Part shown: one piece after another, positions 1-5,735 of the stretch
How positions within the stretch are numbered: position 1 is the first letter of the stretch
Layout: each line of letters starts with the position of its first letter
Source: an uncultured Oscillospiraceae bacterium
GTDB taxonomy: Bacteria > Bacillota > Clostridia > Oscillospirales > Oscillospiraceae
Assembly (NCBI GenBank): GCA_944385595.1
Contig: CALWXY010000030.1
Span: 1 to 5,735, forward strand
DNA length: 5,735 nucleotides
Reading direction: 5' to 3'
Position numbers and translations under genes: made by a program
Notes under the pieces: generated by a model
Database searches by the model: none
What the model saw: only the letters and a program-made list of their open reading frames with translations
Told to the model about the DNA's origin: nothing

Positions 1-305
1 CCGCTGCCGGATACGCCGATGACTATGCGGCCGAACGAGCCGTTCTCACAATAGTTTTTTATAACAGGTATATCATACGCCATGAGGAGGTTCGTCATCA
101 GGACATCCTCCATATTCAAACAGCTGCAATGCGCGAGAAATACGGGAGTCTCCGGTTCGCCGTTGTCTCCCCTTGGCCATTTCCTGGCCGCCTCAAGATC
201 GCTGTCGCCGCCCCACTCGGCTTTCGGGGTCTCTGTGCCTCTGGTTCCGCAGACGGGGCATCGCTCGCCCTCGCCGTAATCTCCTCCGCAGTTCGGACAC
301 CACAT
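1..305 (-). CDS. Small zinc-ribbon protein with probable DUF2007-like domain (3' end outside window)
   Basis: The first 101 residues of a protein whose end lies beyond the window. It opens with 'MWCPNCGGDYGEGERCPVCG', a classic four-Cys zinc ribbon (Cys3, Cys6, Cys16, Cys19). A polar linker follows (about 21-52). From residue 53 on, 'TPVFLAHCSCLNMEDVLMT' and 'NLLMAYDIPVIKNY' then 'GRIVIGVSGS' follow the pattern of DUF2007-type (putative signal-transducing) domains: a strand, a helix carrying residues that choose between sequence positions, then 'GIPV' and a glycine-rich strand. Such domains often accompany zinc ribbons in Clostridia. No enzymatic motif is visible and the function is unknown. 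The ATG has a good Shine-Dalgarno and lies 16 nt after rlmH, so it is probably the last or a late gene of the murA unit. The DUF2007 assignment is from memory of the pattern and is moderate; the zinc ribbon is firm. Confidence 0.82.
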   Translation of the reverse strand, partial: MWCPNCGGDYGEGERCPVCGTRGTETPKAEWGGDSDLEAARKWPRGDNGEPETPVFLAHCSCLNMEDVLMTNLLMAYDIPVIKNYCENGSFGRIVIGVSGS

Positions 306-312
306 GGTATGG

Positions 313-319
313 TCACCTC
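313..319 (-). promoter_or_regulatory. Shine-Dalgarno of the zinc-ribbon gene
   Basis: GAGGTGA on the minus strand, just after the rlmH stop and 7 nt before the ATG at 303-305. Together with the frame staying open to the window edge, it supports this short 3'-truncated gene as real. Confidence 0.75.
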
Positions 320-321
320 GT

Positions 322-804
322 CTATTTGTGATATTTTGAACCTGAATTTATCATAAACGCGCGGTAAATCTGCTCCGTGAGCATGACGCGCGCCAGATGA
401 TGTGGGAAAGTCATCTCCGACATGGAGAGCCGCTCGTCGGCCCTCTGCTTTATGCGCTGCGCGAGGCCGAAGGACGAGCCTATGATGAAGCAGATTCTGC
501 TGCGCGAGCGCACAGCGAGCTGCTCCAGCTCCCTCGCCAGCGCCTCGCTTGAGCGCTGCCTGCCCTCGACGCACATGGCGTAGACGCATGCGCCGGGGTC
601 GATTTGTTTTTCGATTTGCTGTGCCTCGCGCTCAAGGGCGGCGTCGATTTCCGCCCGGGACGGCTGCTCCGGCAGACGCTGCTCCGGCAGCTCGCAGACC
701 TCGAAGCGGCACAGCGCGCCGAGCCGCTTCTCGTACTCGGCCATGGCCTGTATGTAGTGCTTTTCTCTCAGCCTGCCGCAGCAGATGAGCCTGACCGCCA
801 GCAA
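322..804 (-). CDS. rlmH: 23S rRNA (pseudouridine1915-N3)-methyltransferase RlmH
   Basis: Small SPOUT-class methyltransferase that uses S-adenosylmethionine to methylate pseudouridine 1915 in helix 69 of 23S rRNA, on the assembled ribosome. From the TTG the product is 160 residues, the family's normal size (155-160), opening 'LAVRLICCGRLREKHY', which aligns with the canonical 'I-x-x-G-K-L-K-E-x-Y' start. Further motifs are 'EGRQRSSEALA' (about 80-90), the cofactor-binding loop 'FIIGSSFGL' (106-114), 'SMSEMTFPHHLARV' (127-140), 'LTEQIYRAF' (142-150) and the invariant C-terminal 'YHK' (158-160). The loop is usually GG-containing (FIIGG in S. aureus); here the second Gly is Ser110. It overlaps the hydrolase gene by 37 nt in another frame. 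A GTG at 837 is a possible but less likely start. The zinc-ribbon gene follows after 16 nt. Confidence 0.96.
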   Translation of the reverse strand: MLAVRLICCGRLREKHYIQAMAEYEKRLGALCRFEVCELPEQRLPEQPSRAEIDAALEREAQQIEKQIDPGACVYAMCVEGRQRSSEALARELEQLAVRSRSRICFIIGSSFGLAQRIKQRADERLSMSEMTFPHHLARVMLTEQIYRAFMINSGSKYHK

Positions 805-1586
805 GAGGCGTTCCTCCCCTCGAACTCCACGGAGCACAGCCCGTCCTCCGGCGCGACGGAGACCTCCGCCGTCAGTCCGCGCGCCTCAAGCGAGGCGTTG
901 ACCGCCGCGAGCGCCAGCTCCGGCCTGTTGTTCTCCCGGCTGAGGTGGGCGAGTATGAGCTTGCCCGCCCCCGCGGAGCACAGCTCCGCCGCGAGGCGCG
1001 CGCCCGTCTCATTCGAGAGGTGGCCCCTGTCGGACAGTATGCGCCGCTTGAGCTGATACGGGTAGCTGCCGTAGCACAGCAGCTCCTCGTCGTGATTTGT
1101 CTCGATCACGGCGGCGTCGACCCCGCGGAGGGCGGAGAGCATCTCGCCGGTGACGCAGCCGGTGTCGGTGCAGAAGCCGAGCTCGGCCCCGCCCGATATG
1201 CGGTAGCCGACGCTGCCGTCGGCGTCGTGGCTTGTGCCGAAGGCCAGCACCTCCAATCCGCCGAGGCGGAAGGGCAGGCCGGCCTGTATGGGTATTATGA
1301 TGTTTTCAATGCCCGGCGTGCTCCAGCAGAGCCTGTTTGCCGTCGTGCGCTGGGCGTAGATACGCGGCCCGCCCCGCTTTGCCATCATGGCGAGCGCGGC
1401 GGTGTGGTCGCGGTGGTCGTGCGTGATCAGGACGCCCGCTATGTCGCCGGCCGAGAGGCCGAGCTGCGCGAGGGCGCGGCTGATCCGGCGCATGGATATG
1501 CCCGCGTCAATCAGAATATGCGTCCCGCCCTCGCTGACGAGGGCGCAGTTGCCGCCGGAGCCGCTTGCGAATGTGACACAGCGCAT
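768..1586 (-). CDS. yycJ: YycJ/WalJ-type metallo-beta-lactamase-fold hydrolase
   Basis: Cytoplasmic metal-dependent hydrolase of the metallo-beta-lactamase superfamily, YycJ/WalJ branch. Family members are thought to act as nucleases, and WalJ has been linked to coordinating cell division with DNA replication; the exact substrate is uncertain. The 272 residues start 'MRCVTFASGSGGNCALV', the usual YycJ opening. Metal ligands seen are 'THDHRDH' (His56, His58, Asp60, His61), 'SHDADGSVGY' (His120), 'CTDTG' (Asp141), 'ETNHD' (His165), 'DRGHLSN' (His189) and 'LAHLSRENN' (His214). The start ATG overlaps the murA stop (TGATG), with only a weak GGTGGT upstream, so reinitiation is likely. The C-terminal tail of about 16 residues after 'LCSVEFE' is Ser/Ala/Gly-rich and lies within the overlap with rlmH and its Shine-Dalgarno, so it is probably constrained by that gene rather than by its own function. 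Confidence 0.93.
   Translation of the reverse strand: MRCVTFASGSGGNCALVSEGGTHILIDAGISMRRISRALAQLGLSAGDIAGVLITHDHRDHTAALAMMAKRGGPRIYAQRTTANRLCWSTPGIENIIIPIQAGLPFRLGGLEVLAFGTSHDADGSVGYRISGGAELGFCTDTGCVTGEMLSALRGVDAAVIETNHDEELLCYGSYPYQLKRRILSDRGHLSNETGARLAAELCSAGAGKLILAHLSRENNRPELALAAVNASLEARGLTAEVSVAPEDGLCSVEFEGRNASCWRSGSSAAAG
813..820 (-). promoter_or_regulatory. Shine-Dalgarno selecting the rlmH TTG start
   Basis: AGGGGAGG on the minus strand, inside the hydrolase reading frame, is 8 nt from the TTG at 802-804. It is the strongest ribosome-binding site in the window. It supports the TTG over the in-frame GTG at 835-837, which would place this site inside the coding region and add 11 residues foreign to the family. 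Confidence 0.82.
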
Positions 1587-2884
1587 CAGACGACCACCAG
1601 CTGTATGCGCTCCGGCTCCTCCGGGTCGCGGCGGACGCTGATGTCGGCGCCGAGCTGCATTAGCTTGCCGACGAAGTCCTCGTAGCCGCGCTCTATGAAG
1701 TGGACGTCCTCCACCTCGGTGACGCCTCTGGCGCAGAGCCCGGCGATGACCATGGCGGCGCCTGCGCGCAGATCGCAGGCGGCGACGGGCGCCCCGGTGA
1801 GGCAGGGCACGCCCTCGATGACGGCGGTTCTGCCGGAGACCTCGATATTCGCGCCCATCTTACGCAGCTCGTTGACGTATTTATATCTGTTGTCCCAGAC
1901 TCCCTCGGTGACGAAGCTTGTCCCCTCGGCAAAGCACAGCGCGGTGCTGATCTGGGGCTGCATATCCGTCGGGAAGCCGGGGTACGGCAGGGTTTTGACG
2001 TTGGTGGGGCGCAGCGGCCCCTCGCGGCGGATGACGAGCGCGTCCTCCAGCTCCTGGACCTCGACGCCCATCTCCACCAGCTTGGCGCTGATGCACTCGA
2101 GGTGCTTGGGGATGATGTTATTTATGCGGACCTCGCCGCCGGTGGCGGCGACGGCCATCATATAGGTTCCGGCCTCAATCTGGTCGGGTATGATGCTGTA
2201 GGTGCCGCCGTGCAGGCGCTCGACGCCGTTGACCTTGATGGTGTCTGTGCCCGCGCCGCGCACGTCCGCGCCCATGGAGTTGAGGAAGTTTGCGACGTCG
2301 ACTATATGCGGCTCTCTGGCCGCGTTCTCGATGATGGTCTTGCCCTTGGCCATGGCCGCGGCGATCATGATGTTTATTGTAGCGCCGACGGAGACCTTGT
2401 CGAGATAAATGCGCGCGCCGTGGAGCCTGCCCTCGTGGGCGTCGGCATAGACGAAGCCGTTTTTGACCTCGACCTTCGCCCCCATGGCCACCATGCCCTT
2501 GATATGCTGGTCAATGGGGCGGACGCCGAAGTTGCAGCCGCCGGGCATGGTCGTCTTGGCCTTGCCGAAGCGGCCGAGCATCGCGCCGATGAGATAGTAT
2601 GAGGCGCGGATGCGGCGCATTTTCTCGAACGGGGCGTCGCAGTTGTGGACGCTGCGGCAGTCGATCTCGACCGTGGTGCGGTCGATGACCTTTATCTGCG
2701 CGCCGAAGGCGGAGATAATCGACATGAGCATGTCCGTATCGGAGATCTGCGGCATATTCTCAATGCGGCAGACGCCGTCGACCATGAGGGCGGCGGGGAT
2801 AATCGCCACCGCCGCGTTTTTGGCTCCGCTGATCTCGACCTCGCCGTACAGCCTGCGGCCTCCGTTTATGATATATTTGTCCAA
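1586..2884 (-). CDS. murA: UDP-N-acetylglucosamine 1-carboxyvinyltransferase MurA
   Basis: Cytoplasmic enzyme of the first committed step of peptidoglycan synthesis: it transfers enolpyruvate from phosphoenolpyruvate to UDP-GlcNAc. The 432-residue length is normal for the family (about 420-430). Catalytic features are all visible: 'ISGAKNAAV' with Lys22 and Asn23, the loop 'PGGCNFGVRP' with Cys117 (the fosfomycin-attacked Cys115 of E. coli), 'YPGFPTDMQP' with Asp307, 'WDNRYKYVNEL' near Arg333 and 'DLRAGAAMVIAGL' with Arg373. A Cys rather than Asp at position 117 predicts a fosfomycin-sensitive active site. The start is TTG, supported by a good Shine-Dalgarno and by the family-like N-terminus 'MDKYIINGGRRLYGEVEISG'. 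Its TGA shares one base with the ATG of the next gene, so the two are coupled. Many Bacillota carry two murA paralogues (murAA and murAB); which one this is cannot be told from the window. Confidence 0.98.
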   Translation of the reverse strand: MDKYIINGGRRLYGEVEISGAKNAAVAIIPAALMVDGVCRIENMPQISDTDMLMSIISAFGAQIKVIDRTTVEIDCRSVHNCDAPFEKMRRIRASYYLIGAMLGRFGKAKTTMPGGCNFGVRPIDQHIKGMVAMGAKVEVKNGFVYADAHEGRLHGARIYLDKVSVGATINIMIAAAMAKGKTIIENAAREPHIVDVANFLNSMGADVRGAGTDTIKVNGVERLHGGTYSIIPDQIEAGTYMMAVAATGGEVRINNIIPKHLECISAKLVEMGVEVQELEDALVIRREGPLRPTNVKTLPYPGFPTDMQPQISTALCFAEGTSFVTEGVWDNRYKYVNELRKMGANIEVSGRTAVIEGVPCLTGAPVAACDLRAGAAMVIAGLCARGVTEVEDVHFIERGYEDFVGKLMQLGADISVRRDPEEPERIQLVVV

Positions 2885-2891
2885 AAAGACA

Positions 2892-2899
2892 CACCTTCC
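2892..2899 (-). promoter_or_regulatory. Shine-Dalgarno selecting the murA TTG start
   Basis: GGAAGGTG on the minus strand ends 7 nt before the TTG at 2882-2884. No ATG or GTG start fits the MurA N-terminus; the next in-frame Met is residue 34, beyond the essential Lys22. This site therefore decides the start. Confidence 0.8.
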
Positions 2900-2910
2900 G
2901 TATTCATATA

Positions 2911-2940
2911 AAGAGCAGCGCTTGATTTTCCACCGCTCTT
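2911..2940 (-). promoter_or_regulatory. Hairpin in the murA leader, possible attenuator
   Basis: Minus-strand arms AAGAGCGGTG (2931-2940) and CGCTGCTCTT (2911-2920) form a 10-bp stem with two G-U wobbles and a 10-nt loop (2921-2930). It lies between the predicted transcription start and the murA Shine-Dalgarno, ending about 11 nt upstream of the latter. The bases after the stem are TATATG, so there is no convincing U-tract and it is not a standard intrinsic terminator. It could be a leaky terminator of the wal operon, an mRNA-stabilising or attenuating structure, or chance. Confidence 0.45.
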
Positions 2941-2966
2941 ATGATACCCACATTTTTAAGCGATTT

Positions 2967-2996
2967 ATTATATCACTATGATGCAAAAAATGCAAA
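2967..2996 (-). promoter_or_regulatory. Probable sigma-A extended -10 promoter for murA
   Basis: On the minus strand, TATAAT (2967-2972) is a perfect -10 hexamer, directly preceded by TGA (2973-2975), which gives the TGn extended -10 element. The best -35 candidate is TTTGCA (2991-2996) at 18 bp spacing, matching 4 of 6 positions. The strong extended -10 could compensate for the poor -35. The predicted transcription start is near 2960, about 75 nt before murA. It would drive murA, the hydrolase gene, rlmH and the zinc-ribbon gene. Inferred from motifs only. Confidence 0.62.
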
Positions 2997-3824
2997 TCAA
3001 TATACAATGGTCTCAAGCCGGCCGGTCTCGGCGTTGAGGGCATAGTCGCCGGTGTCGGTGCAGATGTACCACAGCGGGCTGAGCACGCAGTCGCCGGAGA
3101 CGGTGACGCCCATCGAATATCCGGACGAAATTTCCGTCACTTTTGTGAAAATATAGCCGTTTTTATCCGCCTCGTCGAGGAAGCGCACCAGCGCCGTGCT
3201 GAGCGGCAGAGTGTCGTGCGACGAGGTCTCGGTGGCGGTGTCGAACACGCGCTTTCCGGTGACCATCATAAGGCTGTCGCCGTAAAAAAGAAAGTTTATT
3301 CTGGCGTTATAGACCTCTATGCCGTCGTAGCGGCAGTCGAGCGTGACGGTGAGGTTGCCGTCCGCCTCGGTGATGTCGGCAAGGCCGCCCGGCTCCATGC
3401 CCATGTCGCCGAGTATCGACTCGGCGACATCCATGGCCCCGTCGCTCAGGCTGGCGACGCCGTAGTCCAGCAGCATCTCGAACTCGCCCGTGCCGCGGAA
3501 GCTGGCTATGCCGTTCGTGCCGGTGTAGACGTAGATATTGCCGCCCTGCTCCGTCACCGAGGATTTGCCGATGACCGACTCGGCTATGCGCTGCTCGGCC
3601 TCCCTGTCGCGGGTCAGCTCTATGCCGCGCGGGGCTTTGGAATTGATATCCATATCCAGGTCGAGGGCGACGCCGCTCTTCTCATAGAGGGCAATCAGCT
3701 CGGCCTCGGCGGCGCGGCGCACCTCGTTCTCGTGGCCTGCGTCGGCGACGGCGGCGTATATGAGGAAGAGGTTGGCTATGGCGAGCACCATTATTATAAA
3801 GTTTTTTACCTTGCCAGTATCCAT
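2997..3824 (-). CDS. yycI: YycI-type regulator of the WalK kinase
   Basis: 275-residue partner of YycH that, in studied Bacillota, modulates WalK through its membrane helix and extracytoplasmic domain. The N-terminus 'MDTGKVKNFIIMVLAIANLF' matches the usual YycI opening (MDW-K-K-x-hydrophobic), with one membrane helix at about residues 8-27. The C-terminal part has the family-like pattern 'LSPLWYICTDTGDYALNAET' (248-267), reminiscent of the repeated fold shared by YycH and YycI. ATG start with GGAG only 4 nt upstream (3829-3832), a short spacing. The gap to the yycH stop is 10 nt, so the two are almost certainly cotranscribed. The stop codon is followed by the spacer that carries the probable murA promoter. 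Sequence conservation in this family is low, so position and topology carry much of the call. Confidence 0.82.
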   Translation of the reverse strand: MDTGKVKNFIIMVLAIANLFLIYAAVADAGHENEVRRAAEAELIALYEKSGVALDLDMDINSKAPRGIELTRDREAEQRIAESVIGKSSVTEQGGNIYVYTGTNGIASFRGTGEFEMLLDYGVASLSDGAMDVAESILGDMGMEPGGLADITEADGNLTVTLDCRYDGIEVYNARINFLFYGDSLMMVTGKRVFDTATETSSHDTLPLSTALVRFLDEADKNGYIFTKVTEISSGYSMGVTVSGDCVLSPLWYICTDTGDYALNAETGRLETIVY

Positions 3825-3834
3825 ATTGCTCCAA

Positions 3835-5100
3835 TCAGCGCTTGACGACCCAGGTGAGTGTTATCTCCGCGCCGGTGTCGGCATAGGCGAGCATAGGCTC
3901 GCCGCCGCCGCTCTGCGACACCAGCACCAGCGCCTGCCGCTCCGGCAGCGGGGTCTGCGAGCCGGTCTCGGCGTAGCTGCGGCAGAGCACATCGGCCCCG
4001 ATCAGCTCGCCCGCGCCGTCGAATCGAAACTCCATGGCGGCGGCGCGGTCGCTGTGGCAGACGACTATGCCGTCCGCCGCGTAGTCAAAGCGCACGGTGT
4101 ATTCGCCCTTGTCCCTGTCGTAGGCGATGAGGCTGAGCTGCAGCTCGCCCACTCCGCCGGACGGCAGCGCCTGGGCCAGGGCGTGTGCCCTGGATATGAC
4201 GGCGCCGGTGCCCGCCTCGGGGGCGGAGCCGCTCTCGGCTCCGGCGGGCGCGCTGAACTCGAGCGTCCCGTCCGGCGAGAGGCGCAGGCTCTTGTCGCCG
4301 TCGATATAGACCTGAGTGCCGTCGTTCTCCGTGTAGCGGCTGACTGCCAGCTCGTTTATGCCGAACAGCTCAAGCAGCTCGGCCCCGTCGCTGCCGGCGA
4401 GGGGGTTCGAGGCCGTGAGGCTCGGCACCTCCGGCAGGGACGACAGCATGACGTAATACGGGTCCAGCCCCGGGTACTGCCCGCCCAGCTCAAAGCCGAA
4501 CACCGCGGCGTTCGGCGCGTAGCCGTCGAGCCGCTCGGTGAAGCGCCCGGCGTTGACCGCCGTGTCGCAGCGGTAGGCAGCGCCGGTGGCCGCGCGGATG
4601 TAATAGAGCGCGACCGCGCCGTCCTCCACGGCGAGGCAGAAGCGCCGCGCCGTGTGCAGAGATGCGCCGGAGCTTATCTCCGTGCCGAGCCAGCGCGCCA
4701 GCGTGCTCATGGACTGGTCGTACAGATAGTCGAAGAACACGCCCTGACCGCGCAGCGCGGCCTCCCACTCGGTCTGCGTGACCTCCTCCGGCTCGCCGGA
4801 GGAGCCGAGCGCCTCGCCGAGGCTGGCGGTGAACCAGCTGTAAACCTCGCTGAGCGCGTCGCCGTCGTACTTGACGCCGTGGTGCGCGTTTTCGGCCGCG
4901 CTGATCACCATGGTGAGGGGGCGGGCGGCCTGGCCGGTCTCCTTGAGCTCGCTGTCGCCCTGGGCGGCGATTTGCGGCCGCGAGTCGCCGCCGAGATAGT
5001 TCTGCGCGAGGCCCAGCGCCCCGGAGAGCCACACGGCGTTCACCGCAAGGGCGACTATGAGGAGGTTTTTGCCCCACTCCTTCAGTCTGCGCCTATCCAT
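3835..5100 (-). CDS. yycH: YycH-type regulator of the WalK kinase
   Basis: 421-residue membrane-anchored protein. In the known systems YycH acts outside the membrane together with YycI and binds WalK through the transmembrane region; it is inhibitory in Bacillus and activating in Staphylococcus aureus. A basic N-terminus (MDRRRLKEWGK) precedes one hydrophobic helix at about residues 12-32, and the remaining ~390 residues are soluble and predicted to be extracytoplasmic. The stretch from about residue 255 to 285, with 'RYTEND', 'VYIDGDKSLRL' and 'SPDGTLEFSAP', resembles the conserved core of YycH proteins. A low-complexity Ala/Gly/Ser/Pro linker (about 285-300) separates the two halves. The ATG lies inside the end of walK, preceded by a weak GGGGG Shine-Dalgarno 7 nt upstream. 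The family is poorly conserved in sequence, so the call rests on topology, size, the core motif and position after walK. The direction of its effect on WalK in this organism cannot be read from sequence. Confidence 0.82.
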   Translation of the reverse strand: MDRRRLKEWGKNLLIVALAVNAVWLSGALGLAQNYLGGDSRPQIAAQGDSELKETGQAARPLTMVISAAENAHHGVKYDGDALSEVYSWFTASLGEALGSSGEPEEVTQTEWEAALRGQGVFFDYLYDQSMSTLARWLGTEISSGASLHTARRFCLAVEDGAVALYYIRAATGAAYRCDTAVNAGRFTERLDGYAPNAAVFGFELGGQYPGLDPYYVMLSSLPEVPSLTASNPLAGSDGAELLELFGINELAVSRYTENDGTQVYIDGDKSLRLSPDGTLEFSAPAGAESGSAPEAGTGAVISRAHALAQALPSGGVGELQLSLIAYDRDKGEYTVRFDYAADGIVVCHSDRAAAMEFRFDGAGELIGADVLCRSYAETGSQTPLPERQALVLVSQSGGGEPMLAYADTGAEITLTWVVKR

Positions 5101-5735
5101 TTTCGTTCCCCCGCACCGGCAGGGTCATCGTGATGGTGGTGCCCTTGCCGAGCTTGCTGTGTATGCTGATCTCGCCGTTGTGGCGCGAGACTATCTCGCT
5201 CGCTATCGAGAGGCCGAGGCCGGTGCCGCCGGACTCGCGGGATCTGGCCTTGTCCACTCGGTAGAAGCGCTCGAAGACGCGCTCCATGTCGTCCTTGGGT
5301 ATGCCTATGCCGTTGTCGCGCACGGAGACCCAGACGACGTCGTCCTTCCTGCCGGCGCTCATCTGAATTCGCCCGCCGTCGGGCGTGTATTTGATCGCGT
5401 TGGAGACGAAGTTCATTATGACCTGCTCCACTCTGGCCCTGTCGCCCCGGATCGTGCCGGGGTCGTCCTTGATGTTGATGGTGAAGTCGTGGTGGTGCCT
5501 CTGCGCCTCGAGCAGCATGGCGTTATACACGTCGCGCACGGATTTCTCGAACGAGAACTCCTCGAACTTGAACTCTATGCTGCCCGCGTCGAAGCGCGAG
5601 AGGGTGAGCAGATCCTGCACTATTTTGGTCATTCTGTCGCTCTCGGTGACGATGCCGCCCAGAAGCTCCCGCTCGGTCTCCGGCGGGATGGCGCCCATGC
5701 TGTCGCTGAGGGTCTCGGCGTAGCTGCGTATGCTG
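5093..5735 (-). CDS. walK: WalK-like sensor histidine kinase, C-terminal part (5' end outside window)
   Basis: Membrane-associated sensor kinase that, in the WalRK family, phosphorylates the response regulator WalR to control cell-wall hydrolases. Only the last 213 complete residues are present. The fragment opens with 'SIRSYAETL', the sequence that normally follows the phospho-acceptor His of the HisKA domain, so the His itself, the membrane segments and any HAMP or PAS domains lie upstream of the window. The rest of the dimerisation helices runs to about residue 50. A full HATPase_c domain follows: N box around N108-G121 with N112, G1 box 'DNGIGIP' (140-146), F box 'FERFYR' (154-159) and G2 box 'GGTGLGL' (169-175). 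It ends in TAG, overlapping yycH by 8 nt, which implies translational coupling. From the kinase domain alone it could be a PhoR-like kinase. Calling it WalK rests on the yycH, yycI, hydrolase and rlmH genes that follow. Confidence 0.92.
   Translation of the reverse strand, partial: SIRSYAETLSDSMGAIPPETERELLGGIVTESDRMTKIVQDLLTLSRFDAGSIEFKFEEFSFEKSVRDVYNAMLLEAQRHHHDFTINIKDDPGTIRGDRARVEQVIMNFVSNAIKYTPDGGRIQMSAGRKDDVVWVSVRDNGIGIPKDDMERVFERFYRVDKARSRESGGTGLGLSIASEIVSRHNGEISIHSKLGKGTTITMTLPVRGNENG

Larger units (their letters stand above)
2885..2996 (-). promoter_or_regulatory. AT-rich yycI-murA leader region
   Basis: This is the only sizeable non-coding stretch in the window, and it is clearly more AT-rich than the flanking genes. 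Read on the minus strand it holds, in order, an extended -10 promoter, a predicted 5' untranslated region of about 75 nt, a 10-bp hairpin, and the murA Shine-Dalgarno and TTG start. No WalR-type direct repeat (TGT-A/T-A pattern spaced by 5 nt) was recognised. Whether it separates two operons or only adds an internal promoter cannot be decided from sequence. Confidence 0.7.

Noticed and set aside
116..589. 157-codon minus-strand open frame spanning the end of rlmH and the zinc-ribbon gene
   Set aside because: It runs in a different frame through two better-supported genes, and its Arg/Ala-rich sequence has no recognisable domain.
945..1685. 246-codon open frame on the plus strand opposite the hydrolase gene
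   Set aside because: It is antisense to a gene with a complete set of metal-ligand motifs, and its composition is that of a shadow frame.
1700..2602. 300-codon open frame on the plus strand opposite murA
   Set aside because: It is complementary to unambiguous MurA coding sequence, and its Asp/Ala/Gly/His-rich composition mirrors the codon usage of the sense gene. No family match or convincing Shine-Dalgarno was seen.
2911..2940. Intrinsic terminator of the walK-yycH-yycI unit
   Set aside because: The stem is reasonable, but the following bases (TATATG) do not form a U-tract and it lies downstream of the predicted murA promoter. It was kept only as a possible leader hairpin.
2919..2962. Alternative pairing of CGCTT (2958-2962) with AAGCG (2919-2923) as a switch against the leader hairpin
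   Set aside because: It has only 5 bp, cannot be extended, and sits at the uncertain transcription start. This is too weak to claim a riboswitch or attenuator switch.
2980..2996. ATGCAAA direct repeat (ATGCAAAAAATGCAAA) as a regulator-binding site
   Set aside because: It is short and A-rich, overlaps the likely -35 region, and does not fit the known WalR pattern. Chance is a sufficient explanation.
3760..5133. 457-codon open frame on the plus strand opposite yycH
   Set aside because: The translation is low-complexity Ala/Arg/Gly/Val-rich with no recognisable motif, and it lies antisense to yycH, which has a membrane helix, family motifs and operon spacing. Long antisense frames are expected at this GC content.

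Overview
This window is part of a chromosomal WalRK-type (YycFG) cell-wall regulation locus of a Gram-positive bacterium. All genes lie on the minus strand and read from high to low coordinates. The gene content (WalK-type kinase, YycH, YycI, YycJ-type hydrolase, RlmH) is characteristic of Bacillota. The GC-rich, GC-ending codons and the presence of murA inside the cluster point to a high-GC member of Clostridia, perhaps an Oscillospiraceae-like gut organism. That placement is inference and cannot be proven here.

Layout in transcription order: (1) the C-terminal part of a WalK-like sensor histidine kinase (5093-5735, start outside the window). (2) yycH (3835-5100), overlapping walK by 8 nt. 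(3) yycI (2997-3824), 10 nt after yycH. (4) A 112-nt AT-rich spacer (2885-2996), the only substantial non-coding stretch, with a consensus extended -10 promoter and a 10-bp hairpin. (5) murA (1586-2884), with a TTG start. (6) A YycJ/WalJ-type metallo-beta-lactamase-fold hydrolase (768-1586), sharing one base with the murA stop. (7) rlmH (322-804), with a TTG start and a strong Shine-Dalgarno, overlapping the hydrolase gene by 37 nt. (8) A 5'-complete, 3'-truncated gene (1-305) for a small zinc-ribbon protein with a probable DUF2007-like domain.

The first three genes form a sensing module. YycH and YycI are single-pass membrane proteins with extracytoplasmic domains that, in the known systems, interact with WalK and set its activity. 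MurA makes the first committed peptidoglycan precursor, so its position links wall synthesis to its regulator. The hydrolase and the 23S rRNA methyltransferase RlmH are conserved companions of wal loci. Spacing suggests two transcription units that may be linked by read-through: walK-yycH-yycI, and murA-hydrolase-rlmH-zinc ribbon from the internal promoter.

I found no mobile element, CRISPR array, tRNA, rRNA or convincing intrinsic terminator. The long plus-strand open frames are antisense shadows produced by the high GC content. I see no previously undescribed system. The most useful leads are the leader upstream of murA, the altered glycine motif in RlmH and the uncharacterised zinc-ribbon gene.
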